Source of the DNA: Patescibacteria group bacterium
Lineage (GTDB): Bacteria > Patescibacteriota > Patescibacteriia > Patescibacteriales > WJLG01
Length of the DNA: 43,619 nt
NCBI GenBank assembly: GCA_028716485.1
Contig: JAQUPS010000013.1
Coordinates: forward strand, 1 to 43,619
Direction: 5' to 3'
Shown piece by piece: positions 31,557 through 39,739 of the stretch. Made by a program: the position numbers and the translations under genes. The notes under the pieces are model-generated. The model was not told the DNA's origin. It saw only the letters and a program-made list of their open reading frames with translations, and made no database searches. Each line of letters opens with the position of its first letter. The first letter of the stretch is position 1.

Positions 31557-31580
31557 AAATTATACGAAAAATACAATAAT

Positions 31581-31778
31581 ATGCCTAAAATAAAGACTCA
31601 TAAAGCGACCGCCAAAAGATACTTCATCACTAAAAAGGGAACGGTGAAAAAAAGAAGAGCCGGCCAGGATCATTTTAATGCCAAGGAAACCGGAAACATG
31701 GGCCGCAATAAGCGCCGCGATGTTAGCGTTCACAGCACTGAAACCGGCAATATCCAGAGCTTCATCCCTTATAATTAA
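31581..31778 (+). CDS. rpmI: 50S ribosomal protein L35
   Basis: 65 residues. MPKIKTHKATAKRYFITKKG and KKRRAGQDHFNAKETG follow the L35 pattern of KTHK.AAKRF...GK.KR..AG..H. It is basic, as expected. It lies between infC and rplT after an attenuator-like terminator; L20 follows after 26 bp. Confidence 0.93.
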   Translation: MPKIKTHKATAKRYFITKKGTVKKRRAGQDHFNAKETGNMGRNKRRDVSVHSTETGNIQSFIPYN

Positions 31779-31804
31779 TAAAATCAGAATTAAGCGAAAT
31801 ATTT

Positions 31805-32152
31805 ATGCCGAGAGTCAAACGAGGAACAATCCACGTCAAGAAAAGAAAGAAACTTTTTAAGAAAACCAAGGGTTTCAAGTGGAACCGCAAGAATACCATC
31901 CGCACCGGAGCCATCGCCGCCGTTAAGGCCGGCGTGCACGCCTTTGTCGACCGCCGCAAAAAGAAAAGAACCGCCCGGGCGCTCTGGCAGATCAAGATCG
32001 GCATTGCCGCGAAAGAATTGGGCATCTCTTATTCGAAATTAATCGGCGCTCTCCATACCGATAAAATTGAATTGGATAGAAAAGTTTTAGCCGATTTGGC
32101 CGAAAACAACAAAGAAATTTTCGCCAAGATTGTCGCGTCAGTCAAAAAATAA
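31805..32152 (+). CDS. rplT: 50S ribosomal protein L20
   Basis: 115 residues. MPRVKRGTIHVKKRKKLFKK, AVKAGVHAFVDRRKKKRTAR and LWQIKIGIAAKELGISYSKL match L20 (usual length ~117). It is an early assembly protein on 23S rRNA and in many bacteria the repressor of its own operon, making it the likely ligand of the leader at 31371-31531. Confidence 0.96.
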   Translation: MPRVKRGTIHVKKRKKLFKKTKGFKWNRKNTIRTGAIAAVKAGVHAFVDRRKKKRTARALWQIKIGIAAKELGISYSKLIGALHTDKIELDRKVLADLAENNKEIFAKIVASVKK

Positions 32153-32184
32153 ACTCAAAATATCCGCGGAATTCGCATTATAAT

Positions 32185-32397
32185 ATGTTTTTACTCAAAA
32201 TTGTCCAACTTATTTCCGCCGTTTTAATGATGCTCGCTATTTTATTGCAGAATAAAGGCGCGTCGCTTTCCGGAATTTTCGGCGGCTCGGGCAATGTTTA
32301 TCTTTCTAAACGCGGTTTTGATAAAGTTCTCTTTTACGGCTCCATCGTCGCGGCAGCCATATTTTTCGGCGTCTCTTTGATTATCTTTTTGGTTTAG
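32185..32397 (+). CDS. secG: Preprotein translocase subunit SecG
   Basis: 70 residues with two hydrophobic spans (VQLISAVLMMLAILLQNKGA and LFYGSIVAAAIFFGVSLIIF). The loop between them holds GASLSGIFGGSGNVYLSKRG, the SecG signature. It belongs to the SecYEG channel. It starts 32 bp after rplT; the bases just before ATG are TATAAT, but that is too close to serve as its own promoter. Confidence 0.92.
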   Translation: MFLLKIVQLISAVLMMLAILLQNKGASLSGIFGGSGNVYLSKRGFDKVLFYGSIVAAAIFFGVSLIIFLV

Positions 32398-32457
32398 CCC
32401 TATTTTTCGTTCTCAAAGTAAATTCAAATCAGGGTGAAATCGATTTTTATAGATCTG

Positions 32458-32588
32458 AAGCATAAAATCCGAAATCCGAAACAAATTTGAATACTCAAAA
32501 TCCTAAATTCAAAACGTTTCGAATTTTTGTCATTTGGATTTTGAATTTGTTTAGGATTTAGAGTTTGGGATTTCAAATTTTTGAATTA
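32458..32588. repeat. Intergenic repeat-word region with long fold-back
   Basis: AAATCCGAAATCCGAAACAA, then AAATTCAAAACGTTTCGAA and TTTGGATTTTGAATTTG, are partly complementary. GAATTTGTTTAGGATTT is the exact inverse of a word at ~7918. It runs right up to the start of the peptide-binding protein gene. Confidence 0.7.
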
Positions 32589-34592
32589 ATGGGACTGATA
32601 AAAAGCAAAATTTATCCTTTTTTCGCGCGGGTCAGAAAATTTTTCGCCGGCTCCTTGTTTTTTTTCGGCAAGATTTTCAGTTCCCGGCGGCCGAAAATCA
32701 TGGCCGATAACGCTCATTTGGACAAACAGCTGGTTTATTCCCTCTCCAAGTCGAAAATCCCCAATCTCCGGCAGCTGAAACATCTGGGCAAAATTTTGAA
32801 CAAGCGGGAAAGCCGGCTGATTAATTTTTTAATAGTTTTTATTATTCTTAATTTAGGCTGGCTGGGTTTTGCCGCGGCGCAAAAGCATTTGCGTTTGGTG
32901 CCGGTTTTCGGCGGGCAGTATGCGGAAGGATTGATCGGCAATCCGGCGCACATTAATCCGCTCTACGCCTCGCTTTCCGACGCTGATAATGATATCAGCC
33001 GTCTGGTTTATTCCTCGCTTTTCAAATACGACGTGAACGGCCAGCTGCAAAATGATTTGGCGGAAAGCTATCAGGTTTCTGCCGACGGAAAAACTTACAC
33101 CATAAAAATCAGGAATGACGCGCGCTGGCAGAATGGCGAAAAAATGACAGCCGATGATATTGTTTTCACTTTTGACGAAATTATCAACTCGGCTTTTAAT
33201 TCCCCGCTAAGATTCAGTTTTGCCGGAGTGGATGCCGCCAAGCAGGACGACCAAACGGTTATTTTTACTTTGTCGCAGAATTACGCTCCGTTTTTGGGCT
33301 TGCTCACTTTCGGCATTATGCCGCAGTCGGTTTGGGGGAATGTTTCACCCGAGTCGGCGCCGCTGGCCGAGCCCAATTTGAAACCGATCGGTTCCGGCCC
33401 TTATCAGTTCAAATCTTTGGTTAAAGATAAAAGCGGCAATATCAAGAGTTATACGGTAACGGCTAATAAAAATTATTATGGCAAAAAGCCGTACTTGAAA
33501 GATATTATTTTTAAATTTTATTCCGACTCCGCCTCGGCGCTCGCCGCTTTGAATGATAATAATGTCGATGGCTTGAGTTATTTGGCCAAAGGCGATCAGG
33601 AAAGTTTAATCGCTAAGAATTCTTTGAATATTTTCCAGCTTGATTTGCCCCAGATCAAGGCGATTTTTTTCAACCAAGTAAAAAATCCTTTATTAAAAGA
33701 CGTGAAAGTCCGGCAAGCTTTATCCTATGCCGCTCCCAAACAGAAAATAATCGATCAGGCGGAAGGCGGCGCCGCCCGGATCGTCAACGGACCGCTGCTT
33801 GATAATAATTACGCTTATAATCCCAATATTGAAAAATACAGTTTTGATTCGGCTCGAGCCGCGTCATTGTTGATCGCCGCCGGCTGGAAACAAGACGTAG
33901 TTACCGCGGAGAGCATTGCCGCGCTTAACGCCAAGCAGGCGACCACGAGCAAGGCCGCTTTAACCGATAACGAGAAAGCGGAAATCGCTTTGGGCCCCGG
34001 CACCTGGCTTTATCAAGAGCCGGCTCCGGCGAAGACAACTACCCCGGCTAAGACAACTACCCCGGCGGCCAGGAATTATCTGATTGTTAATCTGTCAATA
34101 ATCGATGACGAAGAAAATTCCCAAATCGCCGCGATAATCAAAGATAGCTGGGAAAAAATCGGCGTAAAGACGATTATCACCCCGGTAGCTCTTAAAGAAA
34201 TTCAGGACAGCGTCGTTAAGCCGAAAAATTACGAGGCGCTGCTATTCAGCGAACAAGTCGGCAACGATCCGGATGTTTATGTTTTTTGGGATTCGACCCA
34301 AACCGGAACCGGCGGTTTGAATTTATCAAATTATAAGAACGAAGAGGTCGATAAAGTTTTGGAAGATGGGCGTTTGAGCCTTGACCGCAACCAGCGGATC
34401 GCCGATTACCGGCAATTCCAGACCTTATTAACCAATGACGCGCCGGCAGTTTTCCTTTTTTCGCCCTATTATGCTTATGTGCAGAATAAAAAGATCAAAG
34501 GCTTCGCGGTCAAAAGTATTGTCGCGCCGGCCGACCGCTTCACCGACGTAACCGATTGGTATGCGAAGATGGGCGAGAGGTTAGAGTGGTAA
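32589..34592 (+). CDS. Membrane-anchored peptide-type ABC substrate-binding protein (SBP_bac_5)
   Basis: 667 residues from ATG 32589; an earlier in-frame start lies in repeat sequence. A basic cytoplasmic N-terminus of ~75 residues precedes one membrane span (LINFLIVFIILNLGWLGFAA). Then the extracellular binding domain: LIGNPAHINPLYASLSDADN, LVYSSLFKYD, GKTYTIKIRNDARWQNGEKM, TADDIVFTFDEI and LKPIGSGPYQFKSL, the family-5 oligopeptide/dipeptide-binding pattern. Near residue 490 is a direct repeat AKTTTPAKTTTPA. No permease or ATPase gene is adjacent, so transport partners must lie elsewhere or the protein acts otherwise. Confidence 0.9.
   Translation: MGLIKSKIYPFFARVRKFFAGSLFFFGKIFSSRRPKIMADNAHLDKQLVYSLSKSKIPNLRQLKHLGKILNKRESRLINFLIVFIILNLGWLGFAAAQKHLRLVPVFGGQYAEGLIGNPAHINPLYASLSDADNDISRLVYSSLFKYDVNGQLQNDLAESYQVSADGKTYTIKIRNDARWQNGEKMTADDIVFTFDEIINSAFNSPLRFSFAGVDAAKQDDQTVIFTLSQNYAPFLGLLTFGIMPQSVWGNVSPESAPLAEPNLKPIGSGPYQFKSLVKDKSGNIKSYTVTANKNYYGKKPYLKDIIFKFYSDSASALAALNDNNVDGLSYLAKGDQESLIAKNSLNIFQLDLPQIKAIFFNQVKNPLLKDVKVRQALSYAAPKQKIIDQAEGGAARIVNGPLLDNNYAYNPNIEKYSFDSARAASLLIAAGWKQDVVTAESIAALNAKQATTSKAALTDNEKAEIALGPGTWLYQEPAPAKTTTPAKTTTPAARNYLIVNLSIIDDEENSQIAAIIKDSWEKIGVKTIITPVALKEIQDSVVKPKNYEALLFSEQVGNDPDVYVFWDSTQTGTGGLNLSNYKNEEVDKVLEDGRLSLDRNQRIADYRQFQTLLTNDAPAVFLFSPYYAYVQNKKIKGFAVKSIVAPADRFTDVTDWYAKMGERLEW
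34032..34067 (+). repeat. 18-bp tandem repeat inside the peptide-binding protein gene
   Basis: AAGACAACTACCCCGGCT/G occurs twice in a row, encoding AKTTTP repeats in a probable linker. Confidence 0.75.
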
Positions 34593-34656
34593 AAGACGTT
34601 GATTACAAATAAAAATCGTTTTTATACTCTTGCAATATTAATAAATAATGCTTTTT

Positions 34657-34724
34657 CATTGCTAAATTGTTACATTGTTATGCAACGAAAAATAATCAAT
34701 AACGATTTAGCAATGTAATAATTT
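34657..34724. repeat. AT-rich inverted repeats between the binding protein and rnj
   Basis: ATTGCTAAAT (34658-34667) pairs with ATTTAGCAAT (from 34705), and AAATTGTTACATTG (34664-34677) pairs with CAATGTAATAATTT (34711-34724, one G-U). These nested fold-backs are the main content of a 210-bp gap without genes. Confidence 0.7.
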
Positions 34725-34802
34725 AACAACTAACTTTAATAATAAGCAATCTGGCTTAATATTCGAACTCTTTAAAATATTAACCGAAGTTGCTTCTAAT
34801 CT

Positions 34803-36629
34803 ATGATCACTAAGTATAAACCAAAAACACATCACCAGCCGGGGAAGAATCCAACCGCGGCCAGGGGGAAATTTTTTCCGTCTTATCAGCGTCCGGCTGA
34901 AGCGGCAAAAATTCCTAATCAAATTCCGGAAAAAATAATTGAGAGCGCCGATGGCAAATTAAAAATTATCGTTTTGGGCGGGCTGGAAGAAGTCGGGCGC
35001 AATATGACTCTCATCGAATATGAACGGGAAATTATTATTATCGACATGGGTCTGCAGTTTCCCGAAGAGGATATGCCGGGCATCGATTACATCATCCCCA
35101 ACATCAGCTATCTGAAAGACAAAGCCGAATGGATCAAGGGCGTGATCATCACCCATGGCCATTACGACCATATCGGCGGCATCCAGCACATCATGGGCGA
35201 GATCGGCAATCCGCCGATCTTCATGGGCAAACTTACCGCCGCGCTGGTCAAGAAAAAATGCGCCGAATATAAAAGCTGTCCGGTGCTGAACGATAAATTG
35301 ATCGACGAGAATGTCGTTTTGCGGCTCGGCCGCTCGTTCCGCGTCGGTTTTCTGCGCGTCAATCATTCCATCCCCGATTGTTTCGCCATTATCGTGGATA
35401 CGCCGGTCGGCCGCGTCATCCACACCGGCGATTTTAAAGTCGATTATTCTCCGGTCAATGACAAACCGGCGGATCTGCAGCGCATCGCCCAAATCGGTTC
35501 GGAGGGCGTTTTGCTTCTAATGTCCGATTCCACCGACTCAACTCATCCCGGCTATCAGGTTTCCGAATCAGCCATCGGCACGGAAATGGATAAGATTTTC
35601 GAGAAAATAGAAGGCCGTATCATCATCGGCACTTTCGCTTCGCAGCTGGCGCGCGTCCAGAAATTGTTCGACTTGGCGGAAAAGCACGGCCGCCGCATTT
35701 ATCTGCAAGGCCGCAGTATGAACGACAATGTGGAAATCGCCCACCAGATCGGCTATATGAAATTCAATCCGCGCATTTTGGTGCAGGACAATGAATTGAG
35801 CCGCTTGCCGGACAATAAAGTGATGATCATCGGCACGGGCGCGCAGGGCGAATCCAATGCTTTCCTGGCGCGCGTGGTTTCGCACGAGCACAAAACCATC
35901 CAGCTAAAAGAAGGCGATACCGTGATTTTTTCTTCCTCGGTCATTCCGGGCAATGAGCGCACCATCCAAAGCTTGATGGATATGATTACCCGGCAAGGAG
36001 CCGATGTCATCAATTATGAAATGATGGATGTGCATGCCGGCGGACATGCCAAGCAGGAAGATTTGAAATTAATGATGCGCTTATTGAAGCCGGAGTATAT
36101 CATGCCGATCGAAGGCAATCATTATATGTTGAAAGCCGAAGGAGTTCTGGCTGAAAAAGTCGGCATACCCAAAGAAAAAATTTTCATCGCCGATAACGGC
36201 CAAGTCGCGGAGTTCAGTAAAAATGCCGCTGGCATTACCGTCGGCCGTTTGACTAAAGAAAAAGTGATGACCGACTACGTGATGGTCGATGGTTTGGGCG
36301 TGGGTGATGTTTCCAATATCGTTTTGCGCGATCGCCGCGTGATGGCCGAAGACGGGATGATTGTCATTATTGCCACTATCGATTCCGAGCAGGGCAAGAC
36401 AATCGGCAACCCGGATATTATTTCCCGCGGCTTTGTCTATATGAAAGACAGCCGCGAACTGATCGAAGCGACCCGGATGAAAGTGAAGAAATTAGTGGAG
36501 TCGCACGACTCGCGCACTTCCGCCGACGTCGACCATATTAAGAACCGCATCCGCGACGAGGTCGGCCAATTCCTTTTCTCCAAAACCAAGCGCCGCCCGA
36601 TGGTTTTGCCGGTCGTTATTAAAGTGTAA
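34803..36629 (+). CDS. rnj: Ribonuclease J (metallo-beta-lactamase / beta-CASP)
   Basis: 608 residues. Metal site THGHYDHIGG (HxHxDH), further His in RVNHSIPDC, and Asp in VIHTGDFKVD. beta-CASP blocks are GTFASQLARVQKLFDLAEKH and GTGAQGESNAFLAR, and HAGGHAKQEDLKLMMRLLKP is the typical late His motif. It combines 5'-3' exonuclease and endonuclease roles in RNA maturation and decay; with PNPase in the same window it defines an RNase J-type degradation system. The first ~40 residues are a basic, Pro-rich extension. Start is ATG 34803, no Shine-Dalgarno site. Confidence 0.96.
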   Translation: MITKYKPKTHHQPGKNPTAARGKFFPSYQRPAEAAKIPNQIPEKIIESADGKLKIIVLGGLEEVGRNMTLIEYEREIIIIDMGLQFPEEDMPGIDYIIPNISYLKDKAEWIKGVIITHGHYDHIGGIQHIMGEIGNPPIFMGKLTAALVKKKCAEYKSCPVLNDKLIDENVVLRLGRSFRVGFLRVNHSIPDCFAIIVDTPVGRVIHTGDFKVDYSPVNDKPADLQRIAQIGSEGVLLLMSDSTDSTHPGYQVSESAIGTEMDKIFEKIEGRIIIGTFASQLARVQKLFDLAEKHGRRIYLQGRSMNDNVEIAHQIGYMKFNPRILVQDNELSRLPDNKVMIIGTGAQGESNAFLARVVSHEHKTIQLKEGDTVIFSSSVIPGNERTIQSLMDMITRQGADVINYEMMDVHAGGHAKQEDLKLMMRLLKPEYIMPIEGNHYMLKAEGVLAEKVGIPKEKIFIADNGQVAEFSKNAAGITVGRLTKEKVMTDYVMVDGLGVGDVSNIVLRDRRVMAEDGMIVIIATIDSEQGKTIGNPDIISRGFVYMKDSRELIEATRMKVKKLVESHDSRTSADVDHIKNRIRDEVGQFLFSKTKRRPMVLPVVIKV

Positions 36630-36650
36630 AGTAAAAGGTTAGAAATTAGC

Positions 36651-36690
36651 AAAAATCGTCCAAAATTTGGGCGGTTTTTGTGTTTTTTGG
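36651..36690 (+). terminator. Rho-independent terminator of rnj
   Basis: AAAAATCGTCC pairs with GGGCGGTTTTT (with G-U pairs) around AAAATTT, then TGTTTTTT. Confidence 0.75.
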
Positions 36691-36694
36691 CTGG

Positions 36695-36723
36695 TTGACA
36701 GAATTTTCCTTTTTTGCTAATTT
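36695..36723 (+). promoter_or_regulatory. Promoter of the radical SAM cassette
   Basis: TTGACA (36695-36700), 17-nt spacer, TAATTT (36718-36723), ~85 bp upstream of the radical SAM start. Confidence 0.6.
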
Positions 36724-36807
36724 TAAATCGTAATATCAGCGGTATTACAGTCATGCCACGGATAGTTTGGGCTGACAATGTTCATTTACAAATAAAAGGA
36801 GGTAATT

Positions 36808-37590
36808 ATGGCAAGAAACTGTAAGATGAATATTTCTCCGGAAATAAAAAAAGTTGTTTTTGAATTGTTGACTCATTGCAATTTAGGATGCCGTTACTGC
36901 CTGTACCACGACAAAAAACATGCTAAAGCGCCACTGCCGATTGATGAAATTTGTAAGTTGATTGATAAATTTTATGCAGATGGTATTGATAGGCTTGTTT
37001 TGACTGGAGGTGAGCCCACGTTACATCCAGACTTTACTGATATTTCAAAGTATGCGATGCTGAAAATTCCAAGAGTGTCGGTGTGTACTAATGGTGTTAT
37101 TTTAAGCGAATCATTGGAAGAAAAAATTGTTAATTTAAATTTTTCTTCATACACCGTCAGTGTCGATTCGCATATCAGGGAGATCCATGATAAAATTCGA
37201 GGGTTAAACGGCTCCTTTGAGCAAGTAGTCAATTTTTTAAAAAAACTCCGTCGCGAGAGTAAAAATATTTCAATTCACATCACTCTCGATGCTGAGAATA
37301 TCTATTCTATAAGTAGTACCATTGACTTTGCTAGAAAGTTTGCTAAGGAGATTGTCGTCTCGACAATTTATTATGAGAAGAACAACCTTATACGGATGCA
37401 CGACAGGCATTGTTACGGTGAAAAAGTAAAGGAGATTTTTTCAATTTACCAAGATCAGCCAGATATTGTTTTAGTTGGTTTCGGTAACTCTTGTTCCATG
37501 GAGCATTGTTTAGACAAAAAAAATGTTTTTATGGTAAACCAATATGGTAAAATAGTCGACTGCTATTGGAAAAATTGTAATCAAATCTAA
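36808..37590 (+). CDS. Radical SAM enzyme, possible truncated SPASM/Twitch C-terminus
   Basis: 260 residues. CNLGCRYC (CxxxCxxC) binds the 4Fe-4S cluster, LVLTGGEPTLHPDF is the GGE motif for SAM, and SVDSHIREIHDKIRG is the expected strand-4 region. The C-terminal part has Cys at GNSCSMEHCLDKK and IVDCYWKNCNQI, resembling a short auxiliary-cluster (SPASM-like) region. The start is supported by AAAAGGAGG. It opens a three-gene unit with a DegT aminotransferase and a Nudix hydrolase, so it may modify a sugar or small molecule, but the substrate is unknown. Codon use is more even and AT-rich than in the flanking genes, suggesting transfer. Confidence 0.82.
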   Translation: MARNCKMNISPEIKKVVFELLTHCNLGCRYCLYHDKKHAKAPLPIDEICKLIDKFYADGIDRLVLTGGEPTLHPDFTDISKYAMLKIPRVSVCTNGVILSESLEEKIVNLNFSSYTVSVDSHIREIHDKIRGLNGSFEQVVNFLKKLRRESKNISIHITLDAENIYSISSTIDFARKFAKEIVVSTIYYEKNNLIRMHDRHCYGEKVKEIFSIYQDQPDIVLVGFGNSCSMEHCLDKKNVFMVNQYGKIVDCYWKNCNQI

Positions 37591-37612
37591 TCAAGTAAAG
37601 GAGCGAGAGACA

Positions 37613-38689
37613 ATGAATATTTCTGATAAATATTTATTTTCAGGAGATAATGATCTTGAAAATATTACAAAAGCGTTGTTGAGTAAAAAATTGTCAGGTA
37701 CAAGCGACTTGGTTTTAGATTATGAAAAGCGTCTAGGAAAATTTTTTAACTCTAAACATGCCATCGCAACATCCTCCGGAACTTCAGCTATACAAACGGC
37801 CTTGTTTTCTGCCGGAGTTAGTAATGGGGACGAGGTTATTGTCCCTCCCACCTGTCCAGTCATGACAATTTTTCCTATCATACACGTCGGAGCTAAACCG
37901 ATTTTTTGCGACACATGTGTTGATAATTTTGGTCTGAATATTACTGATTTACGCTGCAAAATAAGCCCACGAACAAAGGCCGTCATTGAAGTGCCGATGT
38001 GGGGGTACCCAACTGATGTTATCGGGTTAAGGGAATTCCTTGGTCTCAAGGGAATCCCCTTAATTCTAGATTTAGCTCAGGCGCACGGAACTAAAATTAA
38101 CGAACGGTACTTATCGGCCTATGGCGATCTGTCATGCTTTAGTACGCATGACAGAAAAATTTTAGCTACCGGAGAAGGGGGCTTCATTCTGACCGATAGT
38201 GATCGTTACGAAATTGAGGCGCGAAGTTTTATCCAGTTTGGTAATATGGACGGAAAGTCCTTTGGACTTAATTTTAAACTTGGCGCTTTACAGGCATCTT
38301 TGGGTGCTGGCAGGATTAAGTTTATTCAGAATCAACTCAATCAGAGAAAGGATAATGCTCGCCGCGTGGCAGATGGGATAAAAAATAAAAAAGTAAAGGA
38401 ATTCGATATCATCAAGGGTGGTAACCCTAATTATTATGTATTGCTATTGAGGCTATCTTTCGATGATAACGGGCGTTTTATTGATTTTTTATCCCGAAAA
38501 GGAGTACCCTCAGATATTTTACGGTACGATTACAAAGTTTTGTACAAGTACCCAATACTTGAGGCGTTGGCAGTAGATTGTAGAAATGCCGAATTTTTAT
38601 CAAAAAGCATAACAACAATCCCTGTGCACCCCGGAATCAATATTGGCGAGCTTGATTATATCATCAGCCAAATCAATGCTTTTAAATAG
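37613..38689 (+). CDS. DegT/DnrJ/EryC1/StrS-family PLP aminotransferase
   Basis: 358 residues. HAIATSSGTSAIQTALFSAG binds PLP phosphate, GDEVIVPPTCPVMTIFPIIH and GAKPIFCDTCVDNFGLNITD are family blocks, LILDLAQAHGTK holds the ring-pairing Asp, and FSTHDRKILATGEGGFI contains the Schiff-base Lys. The family usually transfers an amino group to keto-sugars for antibiotics or surface glycans. The family norm of SFHxxK is here STHDRK. AAAGGAG lies before ATG 37613. It is 22 bp after the radical SAM gene and 14 bp before the Nudix ATG, forming one operon. Confidence 0.88.
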   Translation: MNISDKYLFSGDNDLENITKALLSKKLSGTSDLVLDYEKRLGKFFNSKHAIATSSGTSAIQTALFSAGVSNGDEVIVPPTCPVMTIFPIIHVGAKPIFCDTCVDNFGLNITDLRCKISPRTKAVIEVPMWGYPTDVIGLREFLGLKGIPLILDLAQAHGTKINERYLSAYGDLSCFSTHDRKILATGEGGFILTDSDRYEIEARSFIQFGNMDGKSFGLNFKLGALQASLGAGRIKFIQNQLNQRKDNARRVADGIKNKKVKEFDIIKGGNPNYYVLLLRLSFDDNGRFIDFLSRKGVPSDILRYDYKVLYKYPILEALAVDCRNAEFLSKSITTIPVHPGINIGELDYIISQINAFK

Positions 38690-38703
38690 GAGTGGGTAAA
38701 TTT

Positions 38704-39162
38704 ATGAACAACCAGCTTAATAAACACTTTACGGCATCGGCTATAATTGTCAAAGATAAGAAAGTTTTGTTAGTTCACCATAGGAAGCTCGGTGTTTGGC
38801 TTTATCCGGGCGGTCACGTGGAAAGCTATGAAACTCCGGATCAGACGGTTATTCGCGAAGTTAGAGAGGAAACAGGATTATCTGTTGAAATTATCGGTGA
38901 AAAAGATGAAAATTTAGCCGACGCCAGTGCAGATGTTTCGGTTTTAAATAATCCGTATGCCATCTTATGTGAATTGGTCGGAGATCATTACCACAGCGAT
39001 ATGGTTTATTTATGCAGGGTAACAGGAGAAAGCGCGCAAGTAAAACACAACACAATAGAATCAGAAGCAATCGGTTTTTTTGGGCTGGATGAGCTGGACG
39101 ATATTGATCTCTTTCCTAATTTTAAAGAACTTTTAAAAAAAGTTTTACACCAGGTCGCTTAA
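38704..39162 (+). CDS. Nudix hydrolase
   Basis: 152 residues. The Nudix box GGHVESYETPDQTVIREVRE continuing ETGL fits Gx5Ex7REUxEExGU exactly. FTASAIIVKDKKVLLVHHRK is the usual first strand pair. Substrates are nucleoside diphosphate derivatives. Start ATG 38704 is chosen over GTG 38692 because TAGGAG sits nine bases before it. Last gene of the radical SAM/DegT unit, so it may act on a nucleotide-linked intermediate (inference). A strong terminator follows. Confidence 0.9.
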   Translation: MNNQLNKHFTASAIIVKDKKVLLVHHRKLGVWLYPGGHVESYETPDQTVIREVREETGLSVEIIGEKDENLADASADVSVLNNPYAILCELVGDHYHSDMVYLCRVTGESAQVKHNTIESEAIGFFGLDELDDIDLFPNFKELLKKVLHQVA

Positions 39163-39195
39163 TAGCCCCCAAGGTTTCATTTAGCACAAAGGTAA

Positions 39196-39222
39196 GCCTC
39201 GATTAAAATCGAGGCTTTTTTA
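39196..39222. terminator. Rho-independent terminator after the Nudix gene
   Basis: GCCTCGAT / ATCGAGGC perfect 8-bp stem, AAA-rich loop and T-run. An A-run on the other side suggests it can also serve the convergent gene ending at 39275. Confidence 0.88.
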
Positions 39223-39274
39223 AACAAAAAACCGCCAACTTTTTCGCCGACAGTTTTTATGTTTTTCTGATTAA

Positions 39275-39565
39275 TTATTCTTCATCTTTCTCTTCTTCCA
39301 GTTCCTCGGCTTTTTCTTCGCGTCCGGCTTCTTCTTCATCGCTGATTTCGCGCTCCTCGACTTCCTCGCTTTCGATTTCAGTATACATTCCCAGCAGTTC
39401 TTCTTTGATCGCGTCCAAATCGTCTTCCTCGGAAAGGCGGCCGGTCTCGTAATAATGCTCGATGCTCTCTTCAATGAATTCCAGGAAAGCTTCGCGGGTA
39501 AAGGAGCCGGCTTCGCGCATTTTAGTCCTGGCCAATTCCAGGATGTCGTTTGATATTTCGTCCAT
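39275..39565 (-). CDS. Hypothetical acidic protein
   Basis: 96 residues. An N-terminal helical half (DILELARTKMREAGSFTREA, FLEFIEESIEHYYETGRLSE) is followed by a highly acidic tail (EEVEEREISDEEEAGREEKA and on), likely disordered. No family recognised. Start ATG 39565 with a minus-strand promoter at 39597-39624. It converges on the Nudix terminator. It could be a protein-binding or nucleic-acid-mimic protein, but there is no direct support. Confidence 0.7.
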   Translation of the reverse strand: MDEISNDILELARTKMREAGSFTREAFLEFIEESIEHYYETGRLSEEDDLDAIKEELLGMYTEIESEEVEEREISDEEEAGREEKAEELEEEKDEE

Positions 39566-39596
39566 AAAAAGACAAGTTAATTGATTACGACTCTAT

Positions 39597-39624
39597 TTTA
39601 TATCAATAATTGAGTTAAGGTCAA
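39597..39624 (-). promoter_or_regulatory. Promoter of the acidic protein gene
   Basis: Minus strand: TTGACC (39619-39624), 16-nt spacer ending TGA, TATAAA (39597-39602). Confidence 0.6.
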
Positions 39625-39642
39625 GCCTTGCCGACAGCCCCA

Positions 39643-39735
39643 AGATGACTAATGATAAATGATAGATGATAAATATTTTTCGGCAATCTCGGATTTGCAA
39701 TTTATCAAGAATAATTGTAAGATAATTTATCATTG
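39643..39735. repeat. ATGATAAATGAT-type repeat words upstream of ychF
   Basis: AATGATAAATGATAGATGAT forms short direct repeats. AATGATAAAT (39651-39660) is the perfect inverse of ATTTATCATT (39725-39734), bracketing the ychF promoter. Confidence 0.65.
39695..39723 (+). promoter_or_regulatory. ychF promoter
   Basis: TTGCAA (39695-39700), 17-nt spacer, TAAGAT (39718-39723) within TTGTAAGATAAT, the same -10 context as before the gene at 13421. Confidence 0.55.
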
Positions 39736-39739
39736 AAAT

